Under the pieces are notes generated by a model that saw nothing but the letters and a program-made list of their open reading frames with translations, was not told the DNA's origin and did not search any database. Below, piece after piece: positions 1-9,785 of a stretch of 64,000 bases of DNA; the stretch's first letter is position 1; the number at the start of each line of letters is the position of its first letter. The stretch is taken from contig CM050448.1 of NCBI GenBank assembly GCA_027563935.2, forward strand, positions 121,446,493-121,510,492, written 5' to 3'. This DNA comes from Costus lasius. Taxonomy: Eukaryota > Streptophyta > Magnoliopsida > Zingiberales > Costaceae. The translations under genes were made by a program, and so were the position numbers.

Positions 1-1632
1 CTAGAAAAGATTTCTAAGCTTTAATTGGACAGGAGTTGCACTAGATGTAAATTAAAGTTTAGAAATCGGAATTGTTATTTTGATTCAGAAATGGCCAGCT
101 TACAAACTAAGATTCTCAATGCATTTTGTTGCAGTTCTCTAAAATGCTGTGCGATGATCAAGCTGAAAGTCATTCAGAGCCTGTACAGCGACTGTTGTGT
201 TTTGAAATGCTTCACCAATATTAAGTCAATCTGTGTTACAACAATATTTCAGAATATGCAGGAGTTTAGTTTAGTTGATCAAAACGCAATCAGAAATCAA
301 ATGCTGCAACGAAATAAAAAATTTTCAGAAAATGTGAAGTGTTGATTAAGCTAAGACTAGCATGTAATAACAGGATCTAAATGTAGCAATTGATCAGATT
401 TTGAAATGGAGGATTACAGTGAACATGAGTTGAATTTTCAGAAATACAGGTTGATTCTGAAAAGCAGATTTAACAAGAAGGTATGCAATTTGATTTTAAC
501 AAGTATATCTGGAAAGGTAACAGTAATATCGAGATTTTCAAATATTAGTTTTTAACATGGATAGGTGCAGAAAATAGTGTTCAAAAATCAAATGTTCGAT
601 AATTTAAATTGCAGTTTGTGTCAGAAGTCCATGCCAATCTGAAAAACTAAAAACAGTCAATTGTGAATATTTAAGTAACCAGAAATCAAAGTGCATTGAT
701 AATAATTTAGTGTAGATCTGGCTAGTTTGGTAGAAGTTTAGAAATTGAATGAACTGAAGTTCAGAAATTAAGGCTGAAGACAGATGCAGCTTCAGATATG
801 AGATTAGAAAATGAAATTGAACAGTAAAGACAGCAATCTAAAAAAGCTTTTTTTTTTGTTTTGCAAACCGAAAATGAAGTTACCAAGAAAATCTAAGTTC
901 TCAATACAATTTAGCAACTATGAACGAAATATGCAAGTAAATAAATGAAATCTACCTTAACAAGATCTAAACCGAAACTACAATGGTTATCAACTACTTC
1001 TAGATGATGTAAAACTCAGTTTGAAAACAATATCAAACTAGAATGCTATCAAATGCTATGAAACTAAAATTGAGTGGCAAACTACAAGAAGATTTTCGGT
1101 TAAGCACAAACTGCTATATACAACTAGACATGGATCTAATCTAAGATGTTGTAATCTATAAGATGCGCTAACTAGACAAGATAATGCTCGGCTATCATTT
1201 TTTTTTGTTGTTTTTGATTTTCTTACAACGCCCTAAAAAACTATGACGGTGAACTAATCAAAGATGCAAAAAAATTTACTAAGATGAAAACCAAGGGATC
1301 CTTTGGATGTATGACATACCAAGATTTTTGTAGGAGGGTCTTATGGTTGTCTAATTTGATTTTAAATGAGTTCAAATTGATTTGGATGATGAAGTGTAAT
1401 TTAAATTAGATTCTGAGCTTGGTTATGACAAAATCAAGTTACTAAGTAAACTATCTAATGTAAACTTGCATAAATAGGAATAAAAAAAAAAGGTTTAGAA
1501 GTTCACTTTGCTCTCCTTCGTACCAAGGAATATAAACTTGCATAAATAGAAACCAAGAAAGTTTTACAAGTTCACATTTCTCTCCTGCATGCCAAGGAAT
1601 GTGAGCTTCTATGTTGCATTTTAATTTCTAGT
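1..1632. repeat. Long direct repeat, copy 1 (left flank of the peptide array)
   Basis: This stretch matches 21564-23131 almost base for base, with scattered substitutions and small indels. Both copies share the opening CTAGAAAAGATTTCTAAGC and the closing TTGCATTTTAATTTCTAGTA. It is AT-rich, holds no convincing gene, and its short open frames are broken differently in the two copies. The repeat probably starts left of the window. It may be part of an old transposon or a segmental duplication that includes the peptide array; I do not recognise the family. Confidence 0.85.
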
Positions 1633-1857
1633 AGTTAATTAATTGTCTCTTAAATAAAATTAGTTCAATTTAGTTCATAATCAGTTTGATCCATCTTTAA
1701 ATCAGTCTTGAACCATAAACTGATTAATATGTAAAAAAATGCTCATTTGAAGAATTGATCAATTTAGTTAACCATAGTTTTAATTTAGTTCAATTGATTA
1801 ACCATGGGTTAAACGATTTTTTTTTAAAAGAATGTAATAAAACACTCCTGCTGGTCA
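1633..1857. repeat. AT-rich segment shared with 12615-12810
   Basis: The run from AGTTAATTAATTGTCTCTTA through ATTAACCATGGGTTAA is matched at 12615-12810 with many substitutions. It lies just upstream of the peptide-gene promoter block in both places, so it belongs to the unit that was duplicated. No gene is seen. Confidence 0.6.
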
Positions 1858-2022
1858 ACTGTTCTCGTTCCATCAATTTACCGAGAAGGTTGATGGTTTG
1901 TTCCGATGCAATATGCATTACACCGTCGCCCAAAGAACAAATTAAGCTATCTGAACGAGTCATCCTTCAGGTAGGTTTACTTGCCAATCCGAAGAAACGA
2001 ATTGGACCATTTAAGTCCGTTT

Positions 2023-2200
2023 GTCAACCTCGTAGCTGGACAAGTCAAGTGAAATTCACTTGGGCAGCAAGGTTTGGAATGTCTATTCGACTCGAGGAAG
2101 CGAAGCGTGCGAGAGGAGATTTAAGAAATCAAAGTAGTTTGATCGCTGGTAGTGCTGAAGGAGACAAGTTTTACCCAAAGTGAGGATTAAAGGGTTGACC
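2023..2200 (+). promoter_or_regulatory. W-box cluster upstream of peptide gene A
   Basis: W-box cores lie at 2023-2027 (GTCAA, reverse), 2043-2048 (AGTCAA, reverse TTGACT) and 2195-2200 (TTGACC). The same sites sit in the promoters of genes C, D and E (for example 15147-15152, 15167-15171, 15187-15192 and 15339-15344 for gene D). W-boxes are the known binding sites of WRKY factors, which drive defence-induced genes. Conservation across paralogues may reflect recent duplication rather than selection. Confidence 0.5.
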
Positions 2201-2277
2201 CGAGCCGAATAAGCGATCCTCCAATTAGCTAGTTATCGATTACCAGCGGCTTGCTTGTGATATACATGTATAGAATT

Positions 2278-2702
2278 TTTTTTTGAAAAGAAAAATTTTA
2301 TTTACGAGCCTCGGTCAGAGGCGAGAATACAGGCAAGGCCCGAAGGCCAAAGCTGAGTCCAAGTATTGCTGGAAGCAGTTTGAGCCGCATAAGTAGCTAA
2401 CCAGTCAGCCGCCTGGTTAGCTTCACGTCGGACAAAAGAGACAGAATGAACATTCCAGTGGAATAACATGTGGTTAATTTCAGTTATAATGCTTCGTATG
2501 TGGTCTGGGACGTTGATAGAATTCGTCTGCAAGGCATGAATGGCAGCTTGACAATCCGTTTCGAAGACTATCTTGACACCCAATTGCTCTTGTCGGGTAT
2601 AAGCAAAGTGAACAGCACTCCTTAACGCCAATAGTTCAACTTCCAAAGGATCATTCGCTTGAACCTGCACAGATACAGCGAAAGAGCAGTTAGCGAAGTG
2701 AT
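2278..2702 (-). mobile_element. 5'-truncated LINE with RNase H domain, inserted in gene A promoter
   Basis: On the minus strand the insert encodes the C-terminal RNase H (RVT_3-type) domain of a plant non-LTR retrotransposon. Visible motifs are ELLALRSAVHFA (catalytic Glu), FETDCQAAIHAL (catalytic Asp) and REANQAADWLA (final Asp); the first catalytic Asp is lost by 5' truncation. The stop is at 2302, and the A-rich tail appears as T-rich sequence at 2274-2283. A 13-bp TSD, CATGTATAGAATT, lies at 2265-2277 and 2703-2715. The near-identical promoter of gene D shows the empty site (around 15410-15425). The open frame runs a little past the insert into host DNA, so it is not a host gene. Confidence 0.9.
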
Positions 2703-2839
2703 CATGTATAGAATTAACTAATAGCAGTTTGTAATAGAAATTTCTGACCAATTCTTATCGTCATAAGACGGAAATTCAATGTGCAACAAAAATTGCTCGC
2801 GAGTCGTCCGCCGTTGTAGAAAAGGGACGAAAAAGTGGC

Positions 2840-2846
2840 TATAAAA
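2840..2846 (+). promoter_or_regulatory. TATA box of peptide gene A
   Basis: TATAAAA within GTGGCTATAAAATCCC lies 68 bp before the start codon. The same GGCTATAAA context is found before genes D, E and F. Confidence 0.75.
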
Positions 2847-2913
2847 TCCCTTGGGGGTTAATTCATTTTGTTGCATCAACAGCACAAGTAGCTACTGCAT
2901 CGTCGACGAAGAA

Positions 2914-3156
2914 ATGAAGAGTTATACCAAGACATCAAAGCTCCAGGCGGTGCTGCTCTTTTTGATTCTCATAGCGAGTCAATGTTGCTCTGTTTCGCTC
3001 GCAAGGCAAGATGGAGTAAGCACTCGCAAGCTCGGAGATAGAGCTGTGTCTATGCAAATACTTGACAAAGGCCCCGTGCCACCTTCTGGGCCATCGGGTT
3101 GTACGACTGATCCCTCTAATAAAGATGGCCACTGCCCATCACGTCCCTCAAAATAG
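2914..3156 (+). CDS. Small secreted peptide precursor, gene A (CTNIP/SCREW-like?)
   Basis: An 80-aa single-exon precursor. Residues 1-30 form a signal peptide: basic N-end, then a hydrophobic core (AVLLFLILIA), with likely cleavage after SLA-30. A variable spacer follows, then a conserved tail with DKGPVPPSG at 51-59 and two cysteines at 63 and 74 (CTTDPSN...HCP). The start was chosen as the ATG in GAAGAAATGAAG, the same context as in the paralogues; an upstream in-frame TTG is not needed. AATAAA lies at 3262-3267. The layout (secretion signal, short pro-region, C-terminal motif with a C-x10-C pair) is that of plant signalling peptides. From memory the closest known group is CTNIP/SCREW phytocytokines, ligands of the HSL3/NUT receptor kinase; PVPPSGPS also recalls IDA-like and PIP peptides. 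The family assignment is inference. It is a near twin of gene D. Confidence 0.8.
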   Translation: MKSYTKTSKLQAVLLFLILIASQCCSVSLARQDGVSTRKLGDRAVSMQILDKGPVPPSGPSGCTTDPSNKDGHCPSRPSK

Positions 3157-3378
3157 ATTTTGCTAGATCCATACACCATGAGTGCCACAACATGCAGCTT
3201 ATTTTGTATAAGTTGCCTTATTCTTCACATTTTACTTGTGTTCTTTCGTATCTTTCTTCAAAATAAATGTCACCGATTGATGGTCAATCTCTACATTCAC
3301 ATATGAATACATTTTTTAATGAAAAAAAATTGCCATGAGGTTCGATTCAAAATTGTAAAGTTTAACTCAAGAGAAGAT

Positions 3379-3450
3379 TTAGTTATGCAAGCACTTGACG
3401 AAAGCTGCATGCCACCTTTAAGTGGACGTATGACTCAACCTATAAAATAA
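3379..3450 (+). pseudogene. Decayed 3' coding relic of a peptide gene
   Basis: In frame this reads LVMQALDESCMPPLSG followed by a short altered tail and a stop. It matches the MQ(A/I)LDKGPVPPSG region of the intact genes but has no signal peptide or start. The same relic lies downstream of gene D (16120-16191) and, shorter, of gene E (about 18484-18535), so it was duplicated with each unit. Confidence 0.65.
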
Positions 3451-3639
3451 GTTAGAAAATCCAACTGGATTTTTGAAATGTACTTGGGTTAACCTCTATC
3501 ACTATCTCACCATTTGGCAATTATTGAGAGAAAGAAAATGGTGTTCCAAACAAATATTGATTGTATGCGATGCACTTTAATGCATGATGCGTTGAGGTGT
3601 GTCACCATAAATTTGTCTTAATAGTCTCTCGAGCTTATA

Positions 3640-3885
3640 TGCTTAAAGGTGAGAGTTGCTTAGGCTAGACTCGGTGACGTGAGATATTGCTAAGACTATA
3701 CCCAGTGACTCTACAGTTTGCTGTAGCTACGGAGACCATGGAAAAATAATTACTTAAGGTTAGACCCGGTGACACTGCAGTTTGTTGTAGCTAGGGAGAT
3801 CATGGAAAAAGATTTTGCTTACGCTAGACCCGATGATGCTACAATTTAATGTACATAGGGATTAATTTTGGAAAGAAGCTTGCTC
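3640..3885. repeat. Three degenerate tandem copies of a unit of about 75-80 bp
   Basis: Units share TAGAC(C/T)CGGTGAC, CAGTTTG(C/T)TGTAGCTA and GGAGA(C/T)CATGGAAAAA. The third copy is the most diverged. No gene is seen here or in 3886-4180. Confidence 0.6.
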
Positions 3886-4180
3886 GACGCTGCTGTTGTT
3901 TAGATTTTAAGAGCCGTACAAAATTGCTTATTGCGTTTTTCTGTTATGTGGATGAGAAGAAGATTTTGTCGTCGTCTCTTGAAGTCCCGACGCCAAATTC
4001 TAGTGGACGAAACAGTGTCATCTAACGAAACCTCGATGCCACCCTCGTAGACGAAGTAGCCACGTCCACCAAAATTTCCACCGCAAGAACTCAATATTTA
4101 GCTATTAGATTTCGCTCAAATCATTCCTACATGCTCTCATGACGTCCGTGAACTTACAGGCTAAGGATTCGTCCATCATA

Positions 4181-4256
4181 TCATCAGATTGTTGGATTCG
4201 AACAATTTATTCCACTAGATCATCAGATTGTTGGAATCGAACAATTTATTCCAATA
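4181..4256. repeat. 39-bp tandem duplication
   Basis: TCATCAGATTGTTGGA(T/A)TCG plus ACAATTTATTCCA occurs twice in a row with a period of 39 bp. No gene is seen in 4257-4500. Confidence 0.7.
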
Positions 4257-4499
4257 ACTCCTATTTTGACTGAATGCCTTCGTTAGCCGTTGATTCACCA
4301 CTGGACGTAGCCAAACTCTAATCATGAGTCCTCCTCGACATAGAGAAGGTACACCCGGAGTCGATTGCACAGAGGAACAACGAGCGGTGGTTGGCGGCAA
4401 ACCCTAATCTTCATGCACCACTGTCTCCGTCGTGGGTAACGAGAGAAAAAGATGGCCTAGATCTGTTCGCATCAAATCCAATGGTCTCGATCTGAATCA

Positions 4500-5065
4500 A
4501 AATGACGATCCAGATTACTCCAAGCAACATCAGACATTAGATATCAATATGATCTAATTGAACAGATTGATCTTTCCAAATATGATATAAGATTTTCAAT
4601 CCGAGATCTGGATTTAAGTAAATCTGTGAATTTAAATGAACAATTATGATGATTCTGATCTAAAATCTAAATGTTAAATCAATAGCTGAGAATGATTTAT
4701 ATATACCTAGTTCATTCGGATGACTTTTGATATGATTAAGATGTCGATCTCTACCAAATTGAATCTGATCTTTTCAAATATGTTATCAGATTTTTGATCC
4801 GGAATCTAGATTGAAGCAGATAAGTTTAATGTAAATCTAAATTTCAAATTAACGGCTAAAATGATATGCATGAATCTAGATCAACCGGTTGACTTTTGAC
4901 ATGATTAAGGTGTCGATCCTTATTAAATCAAACTTGATATTTCTAAATAGGATATCTGATTTTTTTTTTTTAATATGAGACAAAGGAGATCTATGAATTT
5001 AAATCAACAGTCACGAGAAAATTAGATATTTGACGGCTGAGGATAATTTTTATCAATCTGAGCGA
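4500..5065. repeat. Degenerate tandem repeats, period about 170 bp
   Basis: TGACTTTTGATATGATTAAG at 4721 recurs as TGACTTTTGACATGATTAAG at 4890, followed each time by TGTCGATC, a GATATNAGATTTT block and AAATTAACGGCT-like sequence. About three copies are visible. No gene is seen. Confidence 0.6.
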
Positions 5066-5069
5066 ATTA

Positions 5070-5775
5070 GAATTGAAATATCCAATAAGTCATCAAGGCC
5101 GAATATCTTTTAAATTAAATATCCAATAAGCCATTGAGGCAGGATAAATAATTTCTAAAAACCTTAACATATCACAGTAAAATATTATTTGGGAGGTGTA
5201 TACATCGATCTTTACCATCGGGCCATAACTCCTCAATATGATATTGTATTTACTAAGGCTGAAATATCCAACAAGCTGCTGCGACAAGATATTTCACAAA
5301 TTCAAACTATCCAATAAGCCATTTAGGCCGGATATTTTTCAAATTAAAATATCCAACAAACCGTTAATACTAGATATTCTTTAAATTAAATATCCAATAA
5401 GTTATTTAGCCTAGATATTTCCTAAATTAAATTCAATAAGCTATCAAGGCTAGATATTCTTTAAATTAAATATCTAATAAGCCATTGAGGCCGGATATTA
5501 AATATCCAACAAGCCGTCAAGGCCGGATATCTTCATATCCAACAAGCCATTGCGACCGGATATTTTCTAAATAAAATATCCAATAAGCCGTTAAAATCAG
5601 ATATTTCATAAATTAAAATATCAAACAAGCTTCCAAGGCTGGATATCTTTCAAATTAAAATATCCAAAAGTTGTTGAGGCCGATTATTTTCCAAATTGAA
5701 TATCCAACATGCCGTTGAGGCCTGTTATCTACTAAGTCCAAAATATCTAATAAGTCATTATAAGGCCAGGTATTT
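5070..5775. repeat. Minisatellite, unit about 45-50 bp
   Basis: More than ten diverged units follow the pattern ATATCCAATAAGCCATTGAG, GCCGGATATTT and then an AAATTAAA spacer. Units vary in length by several bases and all read in the same direction. No gene is seen from here to 6170. Confidence 0.8.
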
Positions 5776-6170
5776 GATAGATATAATTCAGCCAAGTTGG
5801 CAAAGACTTTTCTCTTATATCATTTTCTTTCTAAACTCATCATGTATTTTTGTTATAATGTTTAATAAATCATTTTGTTTAGTAGTTTTTTTTATTATTT
5901 GGTAATATAGATTTCTCAATCCAAGATTTTCTGATTTCAGAGGTAATTAACAATCAGTACTTGCGCTTATTGAAAGTAAGAACCTATTAAATAAAAAGTC
6001 TTATTATTATAAGATAAATTGCTAAAGATCAAATCATATTAAAAACATGACCATAAATTATTAAGCTGTTGGTGTTGACAATTTCATAATATTAAAAGGT
6101 TCCAAGCATGATTCTAAATAGGAGAGGATTTTCCTTCTTAATAAAAATATTTTTCATTGTTGGCTACCAA

Positions 6171-6763
6171 TAGACCTGGCAATTTGGATTAGCATGTCAT
6201 AAACGGATTATGTTAGCTGTGACCCGTGACCCGATTAAGCCAACCCAAACATTACCTATTTAATTAATTAGGTCAAACTGTTTAACCTGAACATGACCCA
6301 AATATAATCGGGTCAAATTGACATGACCCGAATAACCCGTTTATTAAATAGGTCATTTATTAACTCAATTTGCTTGACTCGACATGACCTGATTATAAAT
6401 TTATTATTTATATTTTATATATAAATAATAAATTGATAAAAATTTTATTAAAATTTATAAAAAATTAGGCTTGTGGTGTAGGCCAAAATTTCGTTTAAAA
6501 GATAGTTAGAAGAGATTTGGGCTTATGAGCCAACATTAGAGTTGGACGGGCCAATATTTAAAATTTATATATGTAAATATATAAAATAATCGGGTTAAGC
6601 GGGTCAACCCGTTTATAACCCGATATGATTCGATTATTTTTGGGTCATAAATGAGTTGACCTATTTATGATCCCGAACATGATTATAGCTGATCCAAACT
6701 CGCCTAACTTCATATCTGAGTCGAATTGGGTTAGCGGATCGAGTCAAAGTTTTGCCAGGTCAA
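6171..6763. mobile_element. Non-autonomous hAT-type element
   Basis: The ends are TAGACCTGGCAA and TTGCCAGGTCAA (inverted), flanked by the perfect 8-bp TSD GCTACCAA at 6163-6170 and 6764-6771. Eight-base duplications are the hAT signature. The 593-bp interior is rich in ACCCG/CGGGT words (AACCCGTTT, GGGTCAA) and has no transposase. It landed inside the left arm of the inverted-repeat-bounded unit described next. Confidence 0.85.
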
Positions 6764-6896
6764 GCTACCAATAACACTAAAATCTGTTGCCACCAGCGGT
6801 CCCTTCACCCAACACCGATCACCTGCCCTGTGACACCACCGTTCAGGTGGCTGGCTATCCCTCACTATGGCGGGGCCGTTGTTGGGATCAGCCTCA

Positions 6897-7600
6897 GCTC
6901 TGATACCACTTGTTGGGAGACGACAACACAAAAACTAGTTGCTAGATTTAACACTAAAAGACCATCGGCGATAAAAACATCAGAAATGGTAGCGGAAACA
7001 GATACCAAACAACCAGACAATAAACACTAGGGATTTTTACATGGAAAACCTCAATGAGGAAAAACCATGGGACCGGAGTCCGCTCAAACCTTCTACTAAA
7101 TCAATTTAATGGGTATTACAACTCATTCCTAGAACATCTAGGAGCATAACCACATCATCAAGTATAAACTTGGATCACAGACAATCATCAACATAAAGTT
7201 GGAAGCAGATGCAGGAGAGGAGGAAAGTTCAGAAATCACCAAGATAACAGTCTCGGTTCTGGGCTGATTGCGAGAAACTAAGACCTCAGTTCGACGATCC
7301 GACCGTTCAGACTGTAGAGCACTAAGTCACGAACCTTCTCCTAAAATTTAGCCCAATCCAACAGTGAACTTCTTGTTGGCGGTCAATATACGCAGGCTAC
7401 CCTAAGTTCACAGCTTCTCCTGAACTTTCTCCTCTCTGCCTTTTTCTTCACGTTAAGTGGTGTGGACCTTGCGGCACTCTTCTGCTCTCTTGGCTTGCGC
7501 ACGGCACGCAGCACCCATGCCCTCCCACTCTACAGTGGAATATATACACAGGTCAATTAGAAACCCTAATTGTAATAACACGTGTCAGGGTCACACTAAT
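6897..7600 (-). mobile_element. Minus-strand LTR with tRNA-Met primer-binding site (Copia-like), partial
   Basis: 6897-6908 (GCTCTGATACCA) is the complement of TGGTATCAGAGC, the initiator tRNA-Met primer-binding site. The LTR edge TGTTGGGAGACG follows at 6911. Rightward it includes a block resembling common Copia LTRs (ACATGGAAAACCTCAATGAG) and a TATA-like tract near 7540-7552. The outer LTR edge is not certain, and gag-pol and the second LTR are absent. Confidence 0.6.
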
Positions 7601-8056
7601 CCACCATCTCTGCAGGTGTGTCCATGATATCTGCAGGTGTGTCCATGATGTTCTGACATCGTGGACAGTGTGTCCACGATCTTCACGGACAGAAAATCCA
7701 TGATCTTCTATGTCCACGATCTTCACAGAAAATCCACGATCTTCTATGTCCACGATCTTCACAGAAAATCCACGATCTTCTGTGTCCACGATCTTCACAG
7801 AAAATCCACGATCTTCACAGAAAATCCATGATCTTTTGTGTCCATCATCTTCTGCAGATCATGGACAGTGTGTCCACGATCTTTGCAGGAAATCCACCAT
7901 CTTCTGCAGATTCCACCATGTTGTAGGATCATGGACAATGTGTCCACGATTTTCGTGTCCACCATCTTGGCAGGTGTGTCCACGATCTTTGCAGCAAATC
8001 CACGATGTTGGCAGCATATCCATGATCTTCCAGGTGTGTCCACGATCTTGGTAAAC
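7600..8056. repeat. Minisatellite built from TCCACGATCTTC units
   Basis: GTGTCCACGATCTTCACAGA and AAATCCACGATCTTC alternate many times, with inserted variants containing GCAGGTGTGTCC and CTGCAGATCATGGACAG. Because the unit length suits it, several frames on both strands stay open (for example VKIVDIEDRGFS on the minus strand), but this is a by-product of the repeat. No gene is seen in 8057-8640. Confidence 0.8.
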
Positions 8057-8843
8057 CCAATTAAACAAGGAGTCGCCACTTGGAGCTTAAGACACTAATC
8101 CCACATGTGGAGTCAAAATCCAATCTCGGTCAACCCTCCACATTGCAACCGAGCTACTTCAAAAGTACCATAAATTACCAAGCTGCCACCAAGGAATAAA
8201 TGCCAACTTTAATATCCGTGCAAATACATCAATAGTCAATTCTTCATCGTCGTGGAGCCATCCTCCACGTGGGTACAAACAGAGTCATCCTCCACGTAGG
8301 AGGAAACCACCCAACAGCCGTATTGGTAGATGATCAGCGGGAGTGTGGAGGGACCGTTCGTGTTGCAGATTTGGTGTTATTGGTAGCCGTGATGCTTGAT
8401 AATGAAAGACAATTTTGTGTCCTCGGTGCCTGATCTTGCCTTGGGCGTTGTAGTGACAAGGAGGAAGACGAATACCGTTAGAACGACCAACAACAAAGAC
8501 TGCGAAGCGTTGAAGAGAAGCGCTTCAAAATCTAGGTCAATTGATCGTTGGACGGGCCGAAAAGTTGGAAAATCCCATGGTCCATTCTGAAACAGCGTGA
8601 GGGTCCACGAGTTGACCTGATTACAATACACAATCTCAGTTTCCTGCTAGGCGTGTTGGCTAGAACTTATTTTAGTTTCCTCTTGACGTATATTGAATCA
8701 TAATTAACTAATAACAGTGTCTAAGATGTACTTAGACTGGAAATTTCGAAGCGCTTTTTACTGAAATGAGACGGAAATTAGAACTTAAATGCGTAGTTAC
8801 TCCCAAGTCGTCTGCAGAAGAAAAAAAATGAAAAAAAAATCGC

Positions 8844-8850
8844 TATAAAT
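8844..8850 (+). promoter_or_regulatory. TATA box of peptide gene B
   Basis: TATAAAT in ATCGCTATAAATTAGACGG lies 81 bp before the gene B start. The same promoter and leader are copied at 61740-61974. Confidence 0.7.
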
Positions 8851-8930
8851 TAGACGGCTTTGTTCGTCTTGTTGCACCAACAACTCAACAAAGCCAAATC
8901 AATTAGTATCAGATAATCGTCGACGAAGAA

Positions 8931-9176
8931 ATGAGTTGTGCAAATATATCCAAGCTCACGGCGCTGCTGCTTATTTCTTTTCTCATAGCAAGTTACTGGT
9001 GGTCTCCTTCACTCGCAAGGCCACTTGAAGATGATGGAGTGCGTGGATGGAGCAAAGGTACAATTTTGATCATCCAGGCACTTGACAAAGGCACCTCACC
9101 ATCTTCAGATCACTCGAATTGTTCGACTGATCCCTCTAAAAATGATGGTGTCTGCCCACCACATCCCAGAAGATAG
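8931..9176 (+). CDS. Small secreted peptide precursor, gene B
   Basis: An 81-aa precursor. The signal peptide is residues 1-29 (hydrophobic ALLLISFLIA, ending SPSLA), followed by RPLEDDGV, a spacer, and the conserved tail: ALDKG at about 49-53, then cysteines at 64 and 75 (CSTDPSK...VCPP). It is the most diverged intact member: the PVPPSG of genes A, C, D and E is replaced by TSPSSD, so it may signal differently or be relaxed. The start lies in GAAGAAATGAG, the shared leader. AATAAA is at 9329-9334. The secreted signalling-peptide role is inferred from architecture, with CTNIP/SCREW-like the best guess. Confidence 0.78.
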   Translation: MSCANISKLTALLLISFLIASYWWSPSLARPLEDDGVRGWSKGTILIIQALDKGTSPSSDHSNCSTDPSKNDGVCPPHPRR

Positions 9177-9699
9177 AAAAAATTTCAGATATGGATAGAT
9201 CGATACACCAGGAATGCGACAAGACGTGCTCAATAATGTCGTTTTCAATCTAATGAAACCCAAAAGTTGGCTCTGCTCGTTATGTATTAGTTGCCATATT
9301 CATCATGTTCTTTTATTTGTTTCTTCAAAATAAATGTCCTTCAGTGATCAATCTCAACACAGACGCATGTATGAATTTCCTTTTTTTCAATTCAAAATGC
9401 ATATAAAATTTGATTATTGATCGAAACAATGATACATCAAAGGAATACAATAACTTTGATCTCCAGAGGAAGATGTCCCAACTACTCCTCAAAATGTTGA
9501 GTTAAGGAGGAGAAGGAGAATGCATAAGGGTGGTTCAATCCATTTTCATCAAAGGCCCAAACTAATTTCAGACATCTTGACTCAATCAAATGACAAATTT
9601 TATCAATTCTCAAACTAGTTCTTCTTGTGTCTCTTATAATTAGTTCGCACTCTTTTTCGGTGGCCAGACTCATCTAATGTCATGGACTCTGGATCAGAA

Positions 9700-9785
9700 A
9701 TGAAGTTTTGATTGTGGAAACACATGCCATCTTCAAGTCACGCAAATTGATCAAACTAAACCTTTAACGCGAGTGGTATTTTTTT
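9700..9785 (+). pseudogene. Decayed 3' coding relic of a peptide gene
   Basis: TTTTGATTGTGGAAACACAT, CCATCTTCAAGTCACGCAAATT, and AACGCGAGTGGTATTT line up loosely with the last 90 bases of genes B and C (the ALDKG through VCPP region). No frame is preserved. It is the counterpart of the relics after genes A, D and E. Confidence 0.4.

Larger units (their letters stand above)
6764..8388. repeat. Unit bounded by about 22-bp inverted repeats
   Basis: The left arm GCTACCAATAACACTAAA-ATCTG (6764-6786) is matched inverted at 8366-8388 (CAGATTTGGTGTTATTGGTA then GCC). A second inner match is CGGTCCCTTCAC against GTGGAGGGACCG. The arms look like transposon termini, but I cannot find a clean TSD. The unit contains an LTR end and a minisatellite. 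Confidence 0.5.

Noticed and set aside
25..345. 106-codon frame at the window start (and 21588-21867)
   Set aside because: The two repeat copies differ by frame-breaking indels here, and the predicted protein has no recognisable feature.
1755..2183. 142-codon open frame upstream of gene A
   Set aside because: It lies in the promoter block, and the homologous sequence before genes D and E is broken by stops and frameshifts, so it is not coding.
2302..2751. 149-aa RNase H-like host gene on the minus strand
   Set aside because: It sits inside an insert with a 13-bp target duplication and an A-rich tail and lacks the first catalytic Asp: a 5'-truncated LINE.
2914..3156. Firm assignment to the IDA or PIP families
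   Set aside because: PVPPSGPS is suggestive, but IDA and PIP precursors normally end soon after that motif and lack the C-x10-C tail seen here; kept only as an alternative.
5070..5775. Possible CRISPR-like array
   Set aside because: Repeat units are diverged, spacers are not unique and unit lengths vary; the genome is a plant's. It is a minisatellite.
7553..8098. Several open frames (up to 114 codons) in both directions
   Set aside because: All derive from one repeated unit whose length keeps frames open; composition is repetitive and no domain is seen.
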